Source: Pseudodesulfovibrio portus (lineage in GTDB: Bacteria; Desulfobacterota; Desulfovibrionia; Desulfovibrionales; Desulfovibrionaceae). From it: 64,000 bases of DNA. The position numbers were made by a program, and so were the translations under genes. The stretch spans positions 1,738,501 through 1,802,500 of the forward strand of contig NZ_AP026708.1 of the NCBI RefSeq assembly GCF_026000375.1, written 5' to 3'. The notes beneath the pieces were generated by a model. It saw only the letters and a program-made list of their open reading frames with translations, was not told where the DNA came from and did not search any database. Within the stretch, counting starts at the first letter, position 1. Every line of letters begins with the position of its first letter. Below, one piece after another: positions 62,223 through 64,000 of this stretch.

Positions 62223-63174
62223 TGCGTGTGACCTCCTCGTACAGTCCCCAGATCAACTTGCCCTCCGGGGTCTTTTTGCTCAGATTCTCTTCCAGGAACT
62301 GCCTCAGCCCGGTGCCCTCGCGGGTGCGCTGCCAGGCCAGCCGCTCCAGTCCCTTGATGAAATTGGATTCCCCGTCCACTTCCTGCTCCTCGGGCGGCAG
62401 GTCCTGATCCGGGAAGACCTCGGTAAACGGCAGGTACGGCACCACCCACGTTTCCAGCTCCTCGCAGCCCGGTGTCCAGATGGCGGCAGCGGGTTCGCGG
62501 ACCATGGACCGTCGGGTGAAGGTCAGCCGGGTGATGTTGCCGGGATTGGCCCAGGTCGTCTGCCCCTTGACCACGGTGGGCTGGGGCCGGTGGATGTGGC
62601 CGTTGATGAGCCAGTCGATGCCGGGCAGTTCGCGGATGGAATAGGCGCGTTCCTCGAACTCAGGAAATTGTATGTTGTGGTGGGTCAGCCAGACCACGGT
62701 GTCCGGATCGCCCTCCGCGCGCTCGTACCCTTTGGGCAGGGGCACGCCGTCCGGGCTGGCGCAGACCAGGACCTCTCCGTCCGGGGTGTCCAGGATGAAC
62801 TGCGGGCCGTCCTCCTTCATGAGAATGACCGCGTTTGCGGTCTCCAGCACCGCAAGGGACACGTCGTCCGTAAACCGGGACTGGTACTTGTCGTGGTTGC
62901 CGACCAGCACCCGGACCTTTGCGTCGCCGGTGCGGGAGCCGAACAGCCGGATCAGATCCACAAGCATCTTGTTGGAGTTGTCGCGGGGCCAGTGGAACAG
63001 GTCGCCGAGGATGACCGGGACCATGCCCAACGCATCGGCGCGGTCCAGGCAGGCAGTCAGTTTGCTCATGATCTGATCAATATATCCGTCCAGCCGCTGT
63101 CCCGGCGGAGTGTCCGCCAGATGCGGGTCTGCGACCATGAAGAGTCCGTTTCCGCGCACGTGATCAAGAGTCAT
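62215..63174 (-). CDS. Mre11/SbcD-like metallophosphoesterase
   Basis: A 319-residue nuclease-like protein. It contains the five phosphoesterase motifs: ADPHLAD, ILGDLFHWPRD, LVGNHDKYQS, WLTHHNIQ and INGHIHRPQ. The two-metal site therefore looks intact. A C-terminal capping part (about 235-319) would contact the ATPase coil. In Mre11/SbcD it cleaves DNA ends with Rad50/SbcC. The ATG at 63174 overlaps the upstream gene by 11 bases. It is placed between the two halves of the ATPase, which is unusual. Confidence 0.9.
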   Translation of the reverse strand: MTLDHVRGNGLFMVADPHLADTPPGQRLDGYIDQIMSKLTACLDRADALGMVPVILGDLFHWPRDNSNKMLVDLIRLFGSRTGDAKVRVLVGNHDKYQSRFTDDVSLAVLETANAVILMKEDGPQFILDTPDGEVLVCASPDGVPLPKGYERAEGDPDTVVWLTHHNIQFPEFEERAYSIRELPGIDWLINGHIHRPQPTVVKGQTTWANPGNITRLTFTRRSMVREPAAAIWTPGCEELETWVVPYLPFTEVFPDQDLPPEEQEVDGESNFIKGLERLAWQRTREGTGLRQFLEENLSKKTPEGKLIWGLYEEVTRSE

Positions 63175-64000
63175 GGCACCCCCCGTGATCAAGGAATTCG
63201 GCGGCGGTCATGTCCCGCCCGCAGGTGGGGCAGCGGCCAAGCTCGTCGATCCTCGCGGTGAGCTGTTCCACAATGTTCCGCAAATCCGTCTCCAAACCCG
63301 AAAGGGATGTTTCCTGCGTCCGAATCCGGCCCGTCAGGTCGGCCATCCGGGCCAACAGCGAACGCAGCCCTTCCCCTGATTCGAGGACCGGCGGCTCAAT
63401 CACACCTCGCAGGACACCGTGCCAGCGACCGAGGCGGGCACCCCGGTATTGCAGGGCGATGTATTCGTCCAGCAACCCGGAAAGCCCGGCGGTCTTCTCC
63501 GGCTCGGGCGGGGCGAACAGATCGGCCAAGGCCCCGGCCTGGGCCTCCACCCTGCGCAGGGTGCGGTCCGTCGAAAACAGCGTATCCGCCAACCGGGCCA
63601 GGGAGGGCGCGTCTTCGGTCCTTGGCGGTGATTCAAGAGGCTGGAGCGCGCCGGACGCGCCCTGCGCCGTGCCAAGTTGCCGGGCCGCACGGTCCAGCAG
63701 GGTCAGGGTTTCGGCCAATTCCCGGGTCTCGGACGGTTGCGGCGGGGCCGACGCCTTTTCGAGCACAGTGGCCGCCATCCCTCTGGCCTTCAAGGTTCCT
63801 GCCAGGTTCCTGCCCTGCGCCAGCACCCCTTCCAGGGCAGGGATTTCCCGCTCGTAACGGATCGTCTCGGTCTCCATTTCGCGGGCCGCTTCGATCTTCA
63901 ACTCCAGCGACGGCAAAGACTCCAGGCAATCCAGTTCCCTTTCGATCCGCCCGAGATCGGCGCTCAGCGCCTCGCTCTCCCGCTTGCGGTCCCGGACCTG
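63164..64000 (-). CDS. Rad50/SbcC-like protein, N-terminal half ending at zinc hook (5' end outside window)
   Basis: The frame is open to base 64000, so the start is not seen. The visible 278 residues are mostly charged coil (for example LKIEAAREMETETIRYEREI). It ends with RIDELGRCPTCGRDMTAAEF and a 14-residue tail. CPTC (codons at 63221-63232) matches the CxxC zinc hook at the tip of Rad50/SbcC coils. The polypeptide stops just past the hook and has no return coil. Walker A should lie upstream of the window and cannot be checked here. Confidence 0.8.
   Translation of the reverse strand, partial: QVRDRKRESEALSADLGRIERELDCLESLPSLELKIEAAREMETETIRYEREIPALEGVLAQGRNLAGTLKARGMAATVLEKASAPPQPSETRELAETLTLLDRAARQLGTAQGASGALQPLESPPRTEDAPSLARLADTLFSTDRTLRRVEAQAGALADLFAPPEPEKTAGLSGLLDEYIALQYRGARLGRWHGVLRGVIEPPVLESGEGLRSLLARMADLTGRIRTQETSLSGLETDLRNIVEQLTARIDELGRCPTCGRDMTAAEFLDHGGCHDS

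Overview
The window is GC-rich, densely coded bacterial chromosome. Gene content suggests a sulfate-reducing Desulfovibrionaceae member, closest in style to Desulfovibrio/Pseudodesulfovibrio. This is inferred from def-fmt followed by a DUF116 gene, an archaeal-type 2-amino-3,7-dideoxy-D-threo-hept-6-ulosonate synthase, a PocR-type sensor kinase, many PAS/hybrid kinases, AcuB-like CBS proteins and recurring short intergenic hairpin families. No rRNA, tRNA, CRISPR array or insertion sequence was recognised.

Layout. 1-5.5 kb: translation genes (3' end of hisS, aspS, def, fmt) and a DUF116 membrane protein. 5.6-7.6 kb: divergent mobB and moeA (molybdenum cofactor). 7.6-10.5 kb: phosphate transporter pstS-pstC-pstA behind an array of 11-bp Pho-box-like repeats; pstB does not follow. 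10.6-14.4 kb: a glycosyltransferase and a Pat-like acyl-CoA-synthetase/GNAT protein. 14.5-16.9 kb: a FlxA-like coiled-coil gene behind a near-consensus sigma-28 promoter, then a PocR-PAS histidine kinase. 17.0-22.5 kb: a phage-derived segment with a 726-residue Gly-rich/Asn-rich repeat protein, a GNAT-like protein, an intact terminase large subunit, a holin and an XhlA-like protein, with a TPR lipoprotein between them. 22.8-30.5 kb: metabolic and envelope genes (CBS protein, TIM-barrel isomerase, thioesterase, BON lipoprotein, thioredoxin, U32-like protein, flavin reductase, NlpC/P60 lipoprotein). 30.4-32.0 kb: a second phage-like patch (HTH protein, DUF5675 protein, S24-like repressor). 32-38.3 kb: HEAT-repeat protein, DUF6941-like protein, a small ORF in an AT-rich island, ADH synthase, EAL/HDOD protein, Tat-exported amidohydrolase, radical SAM protein. 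38.5-52.4 kb: hybrid and PAS kinases with response regulators, a second CBS protein, a tolQ-tolR operon whose third gene is a TonB-like anchor fused to an inactive-looking alpha/beta hydrolase, and two Hsp20 genes. 52.5-60.7 kb: Trm112-like protein, PHP phosphoesterase, U32 peptidase, an RND efflux pump with its adaptor, and an AEC transporter. 61.2-64.0 kb: a minus-strand operon encoding an Mre11/SbcD-like nuclease between the two halves of a Rad50/SbcC-like ATPase.

The strongest candidates for something new are: (1) the split Rad50-like ATPase, in which the nuclease gene lies between a zinc-hook half and a Walker-B half, and the return coil is a separate ORF cut from the ATPase lobe by one in-frame TAG; (2) the TolQR-linked TonB/pseudo-hydrolase fusion; (3) the domesticated phage or gene-transfer-agent-like genes in two patches, including the 50-residue-repeat protein. 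On the regulatory side, the Pho-box array, the sigma-28 site and an 85-bp element repeated at two convergent gene ends are directly visible in the sequence.
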